DNA from: Pseudomonadota bacterium
Lineage (GTDB): Bacteria; Desulfobacterota; Desulfarculia; Desulfarculales; Desulfarculaceae
DNA: 64,000 bases
NCBI GenBank assembly: GCA_018902755.1
Contig: JAHIQI010000029.1
Span: forward strand, 1-64,000
Direction: 5' to 3'
Shown here: positions 32,488 through 41,392 of the stretch, in pieces
Position numbering within the stretch: position 1 is the first letter of the stretch
How the letters are laid out: every line of letters begins with the position of its first letter
The notes under the pieces: model-generated
Seen by the model: the letters and a program-made list of their open reading frames with translations, nothing else
What the model was told of the DNA's origin: nothing
The model's database searches: none
Translations under genes and position numbers: made by a program

Positions 32488-35024
32488 CAACTTTCTCCTT
32501 CTCCGGAAGATCCGGCCGCGGTCCGGCCGGTCTCTGGTTCCACTCCAAAGGCTCCTAGGGCGGCCAATCTTTCGACAATCGCCTGCGGCATGTTGAGGAT
32601 CTCGGTGCAAACTTTCAGGTTGTCCTGACCCAGGCAGGGGGCGTGCCGGTTCATCATTTGGGGAGTCAGCTCGAAAAGGGCCGGGCTTTGCATGATCCAG
32701 CGATCGCCCAGCAGGGGGTGTTGCATTTTTTGGTAAAACCCCCGGCTGGTGAGCTGCGGGTCCTTGAAGATGTCCTCGGAGTTGGCCACTATCCCCGCCG
32801 GCACACCACGCTCCTGCAGGCTCACCATCAATGGCTCGGCCTCCATGGCCACCGTAATTTCAGCCAGCCTTCGCTCCAGAGACTCCTCGTGCTCCTTGCG
32901 CCCCGCCATGGTGGCCAAGGCCTGCTCAGCCAGGGACTCGGGCGAGCCCAAGACCTCTTGCAGGGCTTGCCACTGCATGTCGTTGCCCACCGCGATAGCG
33001 CACCAGCGGTCTTGGCCCGCGCAAGGGAACACCCCATGGGGGCAGGCCTCGGGTGACCGGTTGCCCCGGCGGGGCCAGTCCCGGCCCAGGGCGCTTTGGT
33101 GCAGCAAAGGCAGTCCCAGCATCTGCAGGCCGCATTCCATCTGGGAAACGTCGATGTTCTGCCCCTGGCCGGTCTTTTGTCTGTGCTCCAGCGCCGCAAT
33201 CAGGGCTATCCCGCTGAGCACCGGCGTAATGTAGTCGGTATAGGCTCCGGGCAGGGGCAAAGGCTCTCCGTCCTGCCAGCCGGTGAGTGCGTAAAAACCG
33301 GCATAGGCGGTGAGCAGGTTGCCGAAACCGCCATAGCGGCTCATGGGGCCGGTCTGGCCCAGGTTGGTGGAGCTTAGGTAGATCAGGCCCGGGTTGTCAC
33401 GGCGCAAGGATTGGTAGTCCAGGCCCCACTTGGCCATCACCCCGGTCCGGAAATTCTCGACCACCACGTCGGCCCGCAGGGCCAGTTGCCGGGCCACCTC
33501 CCGGCCGCCGGGATTGCTCAGGTCCAGGCCCAGGCTCAGCTTGTTGATGTTGAGACGATGGAAAAGCCCGGCGCTCTCCAGGGAAGGGCGGTCATCGTAA
33601 TAAGGCGGCACCAGGCGCACGATGTCCATGGACTTGGGATCGCAGGACTCCACCCGCACCACCGTGGCTCCGTGCTCGGCCAGGTAGCGGGTGGTCAGGG
33701 GGCCGGCCACGGCCCAGCTGAAGTCGGCTACCAAAAGACCCTTGAAGGGCTGCGAGGCCTCCGGCCCCGGTGCGCTCGCGCCGCGCTTGGCCTTTTCCCA
33801 TCGCTCCAGCAAGCCGGTCTCATGCTCATTCAGGGCCGGAGCCGGAGCGGCACCACCCAGGGGAGTGCGCTCCAGGTGTACCCAGCGGTTGGGCACTTTG
33901 GCCTGACCACCGCCGGGCAGGGCGACCTCGCTCCAATAGCCTCGGTCGGCCAGCTGCGGGTTGGCCAATATCTCATCCAGGCCGCTCACCGGGTAGACCA
34001 TGACCCCGCGCTTCTGGCCCCCCCTGAACAAATGCTCCTTGTCCAGCTTTAGAAAGAAGCCGGCCATCTTCGACTCAATGCCGTCGATCACCTCTTGTTG
34101 CAAGCGGCGCATGCCGAAGTAGTCCCAGGACACGCCGTCCACACCCGGTGGGTCGAAGCCTTCTTCGCGCATCCATTTGAAGAGGGCGGCGTTCATCTTC
34201 TCGGCCGGGCCGCCCGCGATGATGTAGGCGCAAACGTGGCCGTCGCGGCAAGGCCACAGGGTGGTGCGGCGCAGTCCCTCGGGCGCCACTTCCGAAGGTA
34301 TGGTCCAACCGGTGCCACCCCGGCGCTGGACTTCGCCGTAGCAGGGCCAGTAGTCCGGAGCGATCTGGGCCACCCAGGGAATGCAGGCCTGCACCGACAG
34401 GTCCACCCGCTGACCATTTCCGGTGCGGCGGCAATGGGCCAGGGCGATCATGGCCGCCAAGGCGGCTTGACCACCGGCCAGCCGCCAGGCTTGGGGCGCG
34501 CTGATGTTCAGGGGCGGGCGCTGCTCGTCGCCGGTTATGAACGACATGCCGCCCAGGGCCCAAAGCACCAGATCATCACCCGCGAACCGGCTGTAAGGCC
34601 CGTGCAGCCCGAACGGGGTTACCGATACCATGACCAGGCCTGGGTTGGCCGAGCGCAAGGCCCGATAGCCCAGCCCCAGACCGGCCAGATAGCCCGGCGG
34701 GGTGGATTCCAGGAATACATCCGCCGCGGCCAACAGCCCGGCCAAGGCCGCACGCCCCTGGTCGGAATCGAGGTCCAGTTGAAGGCTCTGCTTGCCGAGG
34801 TTGCAGCTGATCCAGGCCAAGCTGGCGGCCTCGCCGTTGGCAGCGGCCGCGCACGGGGCCTGGCCACGGGATTGGCGGCGGGCGGGGTCCTCTATCTTGA
34901 GCACCTCGGCGCCGAGATCGGCCAGCAGCTTGCCGCCCAGGGCCGCGTCGTTGTCCACCAGTTCCACCACCTTGAGCCCGGCCAGAAGACGGACGGAGCC
35001 GCTATTTTCAGCAGCGCTAGACAA
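32487..35024 (-). CDS. Tandem CaiB/BaiF CoA-transferase fusion, first half lacking the catalytic Asp
   Basis: An 845-aa protein made of two class III CoA-transferase domains (about 10-425 and 430-815). These enzymes move CoA between carboxylates through an aspartyl-CoA thioester. In the second domain the Asp is present in AYTDYITPVLSG (GDSNTG position of formyl-CoA transferase) before the IAALEHRQKTGQGQ stretch. In the first domain the same position, before MIALAHCRRTGNGQ, reads AWRLAGGQ, with Arg instead of Asp. The first half is probably structural or regulatory. The likely start is TTG at 35024, three bases after the preceding stop, with GGAAGAGG upstream; no ATG fits. It overlaps the acyl-CoA ligase by one base. 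Confidence 0.82.
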   Translation of the reverse strand: MSSAAENSGSVRLLAGLKVVELVDNDAALGGKLLADLGAEVLKIEDPARRQSRGQAPCAAAANGEAASLAWISCNLGKQSLQLDLDSDQGRAALAGLLAAADVFLESTPPGYLAGLGLGYRALRSANPGLVMVSVTPFGLHGPYSRFAGDDLVLWALGGMSFITGDEQRPPLNISAPQAWRLAGGQAALAAMIALAHCRRTGNGQRVDLSVQACIPWVAQIAPDYWPCYGEVQRRGGTGWTIPSEVAPEGLRRTTLWPCRDGHVCAYIIAGGPAEKMNAALFKWMREEGFDPPGVDGVSWDYFGMRRLQQEVIDGIESKMAGFFLKLDKEHLFRGGQKRGVMVYPVSGLDEILANPQLADRGYWSEVALPGGGQAKVPNRWVHLERTPLGGAAPAPALNEHETGLLERWEKAKRGASAPGPEASQPFKGLLVADFSWAVAGPLTTRYLAEHGATVVRVESCDPKSMDIVRLVPPYYDDRPSLESAGLFHRLNINKLSLGLDLSNPGGREVARQLALRADVVVENFRTGVMAKWGLDYQSLRRDNPGLIYLSSTNLGQTGPMSRYGGFGNLLTAYAGFYALTGWQDGEPLPLPGAYTDYITPVLSGIALIAALEHRQKTGQGQNIDVSQMECGLQMLGLPLLHQSALGRDWPRRGNRSPEACPHGVFPCAGQDRWCAIAVGNDMQWQALQEVLGSPESLAEQALATMAGRKEHEESLERRLAEITVAMEAEPLMVSLQERGVPAGIVANSEDIFKDPQLTSRGFYQKMQHPLLGDRWIMQSPALFELTPQMMNRHAPCLGQDNLKVCTEILNMPQAIVERLAALGAFGVEPETGRTAAGSSGEGES

Positions 35025-35026
35025 GC

Positions 35027-35476
35027 CTATTTCGCCTCTTCCTTTTCCAAGGCATCCAAGCCCTGCTGATCCAGCACCTCTACTTTCATGGCCACCTGGC
35101 CCCATCCGCATTTGGCGCCCGCGTCCATGCACGAGAAGTGGTTAAAGACCATGCCGTTGGGGTCCAGGCCCGACACGAAACGGTCCTGGGCCATGTTGGC
35201 GAAACCGGCGATCTCGCTCATCGCCTGGGAGCACCAGGGGCTGCACTTTTCGGGGACCAACACGCCCAAGGCCCGAAACACCAGCTTGTCCCCCACCTTC
35301 ATTCCCGCGGTACAGCCATGGGAGGTCACTACCCGGACGACCAGGAATTTCCCCGCGATCTCCGGAGAGAACAGCTTCTGAGTGGCCGGGCCCCGGCGCG
35401 GGTCATCCTTGAGCGCCTGCATTTCCTGGTCGCTGTAGCCGTAGTACTTTTGCAGCTTGTCCCATTTAAAACTCAT
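35027..35476 (-). CDS. TIGR04076-like small Cys protein
   Basis: A 149-aa protein resembling the TIGR04076 family: VVTSHGCTAGMKVGDKLVF, EKCSPWCSQAMSEI and a terminal segment with FNHFSCMDAGAKCGWG. The conserved G-C-x-x-G-x-K-x-G-D motif and several Cys residues suggest a metal or Fe-S binding role, but the function of the family is not established. The start ATG is preceded by GAGGAG. It sits 33 bases after the crotonase gene and three bases before the double CaiB gene. Confidence 0.65.
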   Translation of the reverse strand: MSFKWDKLQKYYGYSDQEMQALKDDPRRGPATQKLFSPEIAGKFLVVRVVTSHGCTAGMKVGDKLVFRALGVLVPEKCSPWCSQAMSEIAGFANMAQDRFVSGLDPNGMVFNHFSCMDAGAKCGWGQVAMKVEVLDQQGLDALEKEEAK

Positions 35477-35509
35477 GGCAATTCTCCTCGGGTCTGGCTG
35501 GGTGACGGG

Positions 35510-36307
35510 TCAACTGTCCTGGCCCTGGCCTCCGTGGCCCCAACGCGGTTTGCGTTTTTCAAAGAAGGCCCGGACCCCCTCATCGGTGTCGGCCGAGTTG
35601 ACCACCGGCACCGCCAGCTCGCCGGTCAACCGGCCTACCTCCTCGGCTCCGGCGGCCATGGCCTCGTCGGTAAGGCGCTTCATCACCTCGACGGCGGCAG
35701 GCCCGCAAGACAATATCTGGCCGGCGATCTTCTCCGCCGTCGGCAGCAACTCCGTTGGTCCCACGATTTGGTTGATGGCCCCTACCTCGTAGAGCCTGGA
35801 GGCGGGCAGGGGGCGGGCGGTCAACAGCAGTTGGTTGGCGATGACTCGAGGCAGGTACCGCGATATGAGTCCGGCGAACTCGACAGGGAAGTTGAGCAGC
35901 CCCTCGCCCAGTCCAAAGGTTGTCTGAGGAGTGGCCAGGATGATGTCGGCCTGCAAGGCCAGCCAAAGGCCGGTGGCGTTGACCACCCCATGGTAGGCGC
36001 CCACGATGGGCTTGTGCACCCCGTTGTCCTGGGGCCCGACCCTGGTTTCGCCGAACATCACCGATTTGGACCAGTGGTAGTCCCTCGCCTCCACCATTTG
36101 GCGTATCGTTTCAATGTCAAAGCCGGTGCAGAAATTTTCGCTGCGCGATCCCAGAATGCATACGCGCAGGGCGGGATCGGCCTGGAAATCGCGCCAGACC
36201 TGTGCCAGCTCCTCGGCCATGGCGTAGTTGATGGGATTAAAAACGGATCTGTTCAAGAAGACGTAGGCCAACTGATCCTTTTTCAGGTAATCAATATATT
36301 TCATCAT
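35510..36307 (-). CDS. Divergent crotonase-family protein (possible enoyl-CoA isomerase)
   Basis: A 265-aa crotonase homologue. The first catalytic Glu of hydratases is missing: the usual GGGxEL segment reads HGVVNATGLWLALQAD. The second position is kept as FGLGEGLLNFPVEFAGL. Enzymes with only this Glu are typically delta3-delta2-enoyl-CoA isomerases or related; the FDIETIRQ segment replaces the common AGADIxE. It is therefore unlikely to be a plain hydratase. It is second in the run, 52 bases after the DUF362 gene. Confidence 0.8.
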   Translation of the reverse strand: MMKYIDYLKKDQLAYVFLNRSVFNPINYAMAEELAQVWRDFQADPALRVCILGSRSENFCTGFDIETIRQMVEARDYHWSKSVMFGETRVGPQDNGVHKPIVGAYHGVVNATGLWLALQADIILATPQTTFGLGEGLLNFPVEFAGLISRYLPRVIANQLLLTARPLPASRLYEVGAINQIVGPTELLPTAEKIAGQILSCGPAAVEVMKRLTDEAMAAGAEEVGRLTGELAVPVVNSADTDEGVRAFFEKRKPRWGHGGQGQDS

Positions 36308-36359
36308 TCATCCATGCTCTCCGAGGGGAACGTCGACGGGTCTACATGCTGTCGGCCGC

Positions 36360-37685
36360 TCAATCCGTCAACTTGAACAGATCCTGGTCAAAGGACGAAT
36401 CTTTCAAATACCTGCGCATATGCAGGGTCTCCGGGCTCTTTTCCATCCATTGGGCAAAGCCCTCGGGCAGTTGGATGCCCAACTCCTGGTAGGCGGTCAC
36501 AAAGTCGGCCAAACTTGGAGGGCACCCTTTGATCTTCACGCAGTGCTCGATCAGGGGGCTATCGGCATTGGCCTTCACCTGGCACTGACCGGCCAACAAG
36601 GTGTGCTTGGCCAGGCCGCTGGGCTTTTGCTTCTTGCCGTAGAGGATTTCTATCTCGTCAAAGGGCCGGCTCCGGTTTTCGGCCGCGAGGATGCCCATAA
36701 TGATGAAGTTGATGAAATGCGCACAATAGGTGCACAGGGAGTCGTCCGGCTCGGGATAGGCGATCCCTTTGATCCCCGCCTTGGCCATGAAAAGGGGCAT
36801 CCCGGCAGATTGGTCGTGGGCGAACTCCCATTCGTGAGGCGCAAGCGCGCCCTTGGGGTCGATGCCCCCGCGCAGTTCGATGTCGCTCAGATCGCTGGGC
36901 CGGCCGCGCAGGGCGGCGGCCATGGCCAGATGGGGCACCTCCGAGGGGTCGAAGCCCAGCACGGCCGAGGCCACCTGGTCGGCGGCGATGACATCCGTTG
37001 AAGCCACGATCATGTCTGAGCGATGGGCCTGGCCGGTGTACATGGGCCCCCTCTCCAGGGAGAAGATGCCGTCGATCACCGTAAGCGATGGCCAAACCAG
37101 GCCGGGCAGCCTGGCCAGGTGATAGTCCAGCCCCTGTTCATGGCTGGCGTTGTGACAATGCTTGCGCGAGGCTATGTTCAAAAGGCCTTTGAGGTTCTTT
37201 ACGCCCAGGGACAGCCGCGATTGGGTGTGGGTTTTGAGCACCGGCAGGTCGATGAAAAAGTCGGCGGAAAGAGCCTCCTGGTTGACCGAAAACTTCAGGC
37301 CGTCCACTTCCATTTTTTGAAAAGGGCTGCGGTGAACATCTAAAAATTTGACGCCGTACTTATTGGTCAGCTTATTCAGGTTCATGCCTCGGGCCGCCTG
37401 GACCAGCAGGGACTCCCCCCCCTTTTCGTATTCCACGGCCCCTTCCACCAAGGTGATGTCGCCCACCCCCTGCTCCTTGAGCAGCACCACCATGTCCTCG
37501 ATCATGCGGGCGGTCGTAAGCACCCCGAATTTGGGGAAGTTGACGCCCTCCAGCCAGACGACCAGGTTGGGCTTGATGAAAACCTTGTCCGTGCTTGCCA
37601 GGGTTGAAAAACCGTCACAAAGCGCTACGGCTTTCCTTAGCGATTCAAGGGGCTTTGAATATTTGACCAGGGCTACGCGGTGCAT
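36360..37685 (-). CDS. DUF362-domain protein, first gene of the catabolic run
   Basis: A 441-aa protein of the DUF362 group: VFIKPNLVVWLEG, VGDITLVEGAVEYEKGG, DLPVLKTHTQSRLSLGVKNLKG, and the later SDMIVASTDVIAADQVASAVLGFDP (shown as the family signature). DUF362 proteins are often linked to Fe-S proteins or electron transfer; this one lacks a ferredoxin domain but keeps CTYCAHF at about residue 323 and further Cys near the C terminus. The ATG follows CGGAG. It lies directly behind the sigma-54 promoter at 37781-37796 and so probably leads the transcript. Confidence 0.83.
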   Translation of the reverse strand: MHRVALVKYSKPLESLRKAVALCDGFSTLASTDKVFIKPNLVVWLEGVNFPKFGVLTTARMIEDMVVLLKEQGVGDITLVEGAVEYEKGGESLLVQAARGMNLNKLTNKYGVKFLDVHRSPFQKMEVDGLKFSVNQEALSADFFIDLPVLKTHTQSRLSLGVKNLKGLLNIASRKHCHNASHEQGLDYHLARLPGLVWPSLTVIDGIFSLERGPMYTGQAHRSDMIVASTDVIAADQVASAVLGFDPSEVPHLAMAAALRGRPSDLSDIELRGGIDPKGALAPHEWEFAHDQSAGMPLFMAKAGIKGIAYPEPDDSLCTYCAHFINFIIMGILAAENRSRPFDEIEILYGKKQKPSGLAKHTLLAGQCQVKANADSPLIEHCVKIKGCPPSLADFVTAYQELGIQLPEGFAQWMEKSPETLHMRRYLKDSSFDQDLFKLTD

Positions 37686-37779
37686 GTGGCTCCGTTCCGG
37701 CTAAAGCGGATATCGCCATTGATGCAAAATCCGGGCTGCTCAGGCATAGGCGGGTTGATAAGAGTCGCTTCATATAGCT

Positions 37780-37796
37780 AGCAGGATTCATGCCAA
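37780..37796 (-). promoter_or_regulatory. Sigma-54 (-24/-12) promoter of the DUF362-led operon
   Basis: On the minus strand the sequence TGGCATGAATCCTGCT has GG (37793-37794) and GC (37781-37782) exactly ten bases apart, matching TGGCACG-N4-TTGCT at most positions. The gene starts about 95 bases downstream. The divergent gene encodes a sigma-54 activator, and a tandem palindrome lies about 75-110 bases upstream, the usual enhancer distance. Confidence 0.72.
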
Positions 37797-37867
37797 AGGG
37801 ATGTTAATAAAATTAACATATATTTGAGCTAGTTATGTGCAGGAGCGGTTTAAGGGAAAATTTTGGT

Positions 37868-37905
37868 TGCATGATATATTGCAGTTGTGCGCAATATATT
37901 GCGCA
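37868..37905. promoter_or_regulatory. Tandem palindromic operators, probable enhancer
   Basis: TGCATGATATATTGCA (37868-37883, imperfect) and TGCGCAATATATTGCGCA (37888-37905, perfect 18-bp palindrome) share the ATATATTGC half-site. Their centres are 21 bases apart, two helical turns, so two dimers would bind one DNA face. A further TTGCGCATTG lies at about 37938. The site is between the sigma-54 activator gene and the sigma-54 promoter, so it may activate the operon and autoregulate the activator. Confidence 0.72.
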
Positions 37906-37987
37906 TTGTTGGAAACCTTGAGGCCTGGAACAAAATTTTGCGCATTGGAATTTAGACGCCGGCTTTTTAACTGTTCGGAGAGAAAAT

Positions 37988-40900
37988 ATGGACCGTCTGG
38001 CGATTCACCCGCCGTCTCTCGCGGTGGCAGCTTTGTTCGAAAATGACTTTTCCATCGACTGGATCCTGGAGTTGACTCAAAAAAGGGCCTCCGAGGTTAT
38101 TCAGGAATTGGAAAACGGGGTGCAGAACAAATGCCTGGTGAAAAAAAAGCCTGGTTTGTACGCCTTCGTCGACCCTGAGCAACGACGGGAACACCTCGGT
38201 TCTCTCTCCGACCATGACCGCACTCTGCTCAACCAGCAGGTTTTGAAGCTGTTGATGCTGGACATTAACGACAGCGATCGCCGCACCCAGGCCCTTTCCC
38301 ATCACTTGCTGCAGTTGACCAACGACTTCGACGGCTGCTTGGGTCTCTTGCAGGCAGGGGACAGTTTTCTGCGCCAGTTCAACAACGAAAGGGCCCTGTG
38401 CTGTTACCGCAAGGCCCTGGACGACCTGCTCTTGCAACACGGCCGCGAGGTGGACGAACTCTTCACAAAGACCGCGGTGCAGTTTTCCAAGGTGTCCACC
38501 GCCCGCCAAGACACCACAAAGGTTCTGGACATATTGCAAGAGGCCATGAAAAGGGCCATCAAGTGGGACAACAAGGGCTCTCAGTCCTTGCTGGAAATGC
38601 ACATGGCCAAAAACGAATGGCTGCGCGGCCACTACGACGACGCCCTGCACCGCTTCAACAAGGGCCTGAAAATGGCCAGGGAAGTCAACGACACCAAAAT
38701 CCTGCGCTCGGCCACCAGCTTCAACACCTTTTTCTTCTATTGGCAGGGCCTGTTCAAGGACGCGGTCAAGTGCTACGAGGAGTCGTTGCCCGGAGTGGAC
38801 AAGCTGCCTCAAGGCGGCTTTCCCACCCTCGCCGCGCAGGTGGCCGGTTATTGCTATTCGCAGATAGGGCAGGAGACCCAAGGCCTGGGCATGCTCGACG
38901 CCATCCGCAAGAAGTGCCAGGAGATGGGCAACCACTACCTGTCCGCCACCGCGGGTTCGGGCATGGCCGCGGTGATGATCGACCTTCGACGGGTGGACGA
39001 TGCCCTGGAGTTGCTGGAGGAGTCCATCGCCGAAGCCAGCAAGGAAAAAAACGACTGGGTCTGGATCCGGGGCAACCTCATGCGGGCCTTTATTCACTTT
39101 CTCAAACAGGAGTACGACCAAGCCGGCCGCTGCTTAAGGGACTTCCTGCACGACAGCAAACGGGTGCATGTGGTGCTTCGCTCCTACACCTACCTAATGG
39201 AGCTTGGCTGGGCAATCGAAACAGGCAAACTACCTCCTCAGCCAGGTCTTTCCCTGGAAAAAGAAGTCCAGTTGATGATCGACTCCCAGAACATCTTCAT
39301 GAAGGGGGTCGCCTATCGTTACAAGGCTCTGCTGCAAATGCGCAACGGCATGGAAGCCGGCGGCATCATCGAAACCCTGATCCTGTCGCTGAAGCATCTG
39401 GAGCGCACAGGCCAGAAAAAGGCCATTGCCCAGACCCAGGCCGAGTTGGCCCGGCAATACCTGGCCCAGGGCCGGGAGGATCTGGCCCGCAAGAACGCCC
39501 AAAGGGCCTGCAACACCTTGGGTGCACTCAACCGCGCCCTGATTCCCGAGGACCTGGCCTCCATGGTCAAGCAGCCATCATCCAACCGCGATCTGCTCCA
39601 GGAGATACTCAAGCTGGGGCAAGATTTGGTAATCATTCGAGATTACAACGAATTGATCCAGCAGATACTGGTCACGGCAAACCGCCTCACCGGGGCCGAG
39701 CGGGCGGCAATCTTCATGCACGACCAAGAGCAGGCCAAAGAGAGATTCAGGCTGCGCGGCTCTAAAAACCTTACCTCCGAGCAGATCAACCACCAGAACT
39801 TCCGGTCTTCCATGAAAATCATAAACCAAGTCATGGAAAGCGGCCGGGGGCGCATTGTGGCCACGAAGCGATCTGAATCGTCCCCAGGTCGGGGGGGGGA
39901 CGCCATACTATCGCGCATTTGCGTGCCCATGACTTTGCGCAACAAGGTGGTGGGAGTGCTTTATCACGATAACCGCCTGCTCAGCAGCGCCTTCCAGGAG
40001 TCGGACCTGGAGCTGTTGTCCTACTTCGCGGCCCAGGCCGCCTTTGCTATCGACAACGCCAGGGCCTACAAGGAAATAAATCGCCTGAACCAAAAGCTGA
40101 CCCAGGAGAAGCTCTATTTCGAAGAGCAACAGGTCAAACGGCTGCACTTTGACGAGATCGTGGGCGACAGCCCTCCCATGCTGCAAGTGATGTCCCAGGT
40201 GCAGCAGGTGGCCGGCACCTCCTCCAACGTGCTCATTCTGGGTGAAACCGGGGTGGGCAAGGAGCTAGTCGCCAGGGCCATTCACAAAAACAGCCCGCGC
40301 CGGGACAAGCCCTTTATTCGAGTGCTCTGCAGCGCCCTGCCGGAAAGCCTCTTGCCGAGCGAACTGTTCGGTCACGAGAGGGGAGCCTTCACCGGGGCGG
40401 TGGTGCGGCGCGCCGGAAGATTCGAGTTGGCCGACGGGGGAACCTTGTTCCTGGACGAGATAGGGGAGCTATCCCTGGAGATGCAGGTGAGCCTGCTGAG
40501 GGTGCTGCAGTCACACGAGTTCGAGCGGGTGGGCGGAACCCGGACCGTCCGTTCGGATTTTCGTCTGGTGGCGGCCACCAATCGCGACCTCGATGAAGGG
40601 ATCCGCAAGCAAACCTTCCGCCTGGACCTGTATCACCGGCTAAACGTATTTCCCATCGAGGTCCCGCCCCTTAGGAAGCGTAAAGAGGACATCGCCCCCC
40701 TGGCCAACCATTTCCTCAACATCCATGCCTCCAAAAGCGGTGAAGAGGTCCAACCCCTGCGCCAGGAAGACATATTGAAGCTGGTGAAATACGATTGGCC
40801 CGGCAACGTGCGCGAGTTGGAAAACATTATCGAGAGGGGAATCCTGTTGGGTAACGGCAAGGAGTTTCGCATCCCCCCGCTTGGGATCGATCTACCACAA

Positions 40901-41092
40901 TCCATGAATACCGCGGGCGGCCACACCCTGGCCGACAACGAGAGACGGCATATACTTTGGGCCTTGGATCAAACCGGTTGGAAGGTGCGCGGCAAGGAAG
41001 GAGCGGCGGAACTGCTGGAGATAAACCCCTCCACCCTTTCCTTTCGCATGAAAAAACTGGGGATCACACGGCCGGCCAACACAAGAAAATAA
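37988..41092 (+). CDS. Sigma-54-dependent activator with winged-helix/TPR-like and GAF sensor regions
   Basis: A 1034-aa enhancer-binding protein. Residues 1-110 look like the winged helix that follows NTPase modules in STAND proteins. About 110-540 form TPR-like helical hairpins (ALCCYRKALDDL, DALHRFNKGLKMAREV, AVKCYEESLPGV). A GAF domain follows (about 565-690), a coiled-coil linker, an AAA+ domain with GETGVGKE (752-759), the sigma-54 contact loop GAFTGA (799-804) and FLDEIGEL, and a C-terminal HTH (GAAELLEINPSTLSFRMKKLGI). There is no NTPase before the TPRs and no receiver domain, so a ligand or protein probably signals through the TPR/GAF part. GGAGAG precedes the ATG. It is divergent from the catabolic run and likely its activator. 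Confidence 0.92.
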   Translation: MDRLAIHPPSLAVAALFENDFSIDWILELTQKRASEVIQELENGVQNKCLVKKKPGLYAFVDPEQRREHLGSLSDHDRTLLNQQVLKLLMLDINDSDRRTQALSHHLLQLTNDFDGCLGLLQAGDSFLRQFNNERALCCYRKALDDLLLQHGREVDELFTKTAVQFSKVSTARQDTTKVLDILQEAMKRAIKWDNKGSQSLLEMHMAKNEWLRGHYDDALHRFNKGLKMAREVNDTKILRSATSFNTFFFYWQGLFKDAVKCYEESLPGVDKLPQGGFPTLAAQVAGYCYSQIGQETQGLGMLDAIRKKCQEMGNHYLSATAGSGMAAVMIDLRRVDDALELLEESIAEASKEKNDWVWIRGNLMRAFIHFLKQEYDQAGRCLRDFLHDSKRVHVVLRSYTYLMELGWAIETGKLPPQPGLSLEKEVQLMIDSQNIFMKGVAYRYKALLQMRNGMEAGGIIETLILSLKHLERTGQKKAIAQTQAELARQYLAQGREDLARKNAQRACNTLGALNRALIPEDLASMVKQPSSNRDLLQEILKLGQDLVIIRDYNELIQQILVTANRLTGAERAAIFMHDQEQAKERFRLRGSKNLTSEQINHQNFRSSMKIINQVMESGRGRIVATKRSESSPGRGGDAILSRICVPMTLRNKVVGVLYHDNRLLSSAFQESDLELLSYFAAQAAFAIDNARAYKEINRLNQKLTQEKLYFEEQQVKRLHFDEIVGDSPPMLQVMSQVQQVAGTSSNVLILGETGVGKELVARAIHKNSPRRDKPFIRVLCSALPESLLPSELFGHERGAFTGAVVRRAGRFELADGGTLFLDEIGELSLEMQVSLLRVLQSHEFERVGGTRTVRSDFRLVAATNRDLDEGIRKQTFRLDLYHRLNVFPIEVPPLRKRKEDIAPLANHFLNIHASKSGEEVQPLRQEDILKLVKYDWPGNVRELENIIERGILLGNGKEFRIPPLGIDLPQSMNTAGGHTLADNERRHILWALDQTGWKVRGKEGAAELLEINPSTLSFRMKKLGITRPANTRK

Positions 41093-41392
41093 GTTCAACT
41101 ACGTTTTAGACGTCGCCTTACTTCTTGCGGGCGCAAGGTTTTCCGGCTCCGGAAAAGTCCAGGTCCGCAAGCAGGATATGCAAAAACCCAGGTTGACAAT
41201 AAACGACAAATGCTACTGCGGCGGCCTTGGCCAAAAGGGCACCTGCCTCGCGAAGTTTGCCGATGATCTGCTTGGCCGAATACCTCGCTCTCAACTCACC
41301 AGAAGTCTATCCTGTCGACCGGCACTAATCGATGACGGTTTACACTGCCTTGGTGCAGGCCCTGGGATGTGCTCAATCCCTCCTTTGATTAG
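41093..41392. other. Intergenic region, 300 bases
   Basis: It separates the activator gene from the symporter remnant. An inverted repeat TTTTCCGG-CT-CCGGAAAA at about 41139-41156 has no U-run. No recognisable part of the missing 5' end of the symporter is visible, so the break is a deletion or replacement rather than point decay. Confidence 0.5.
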
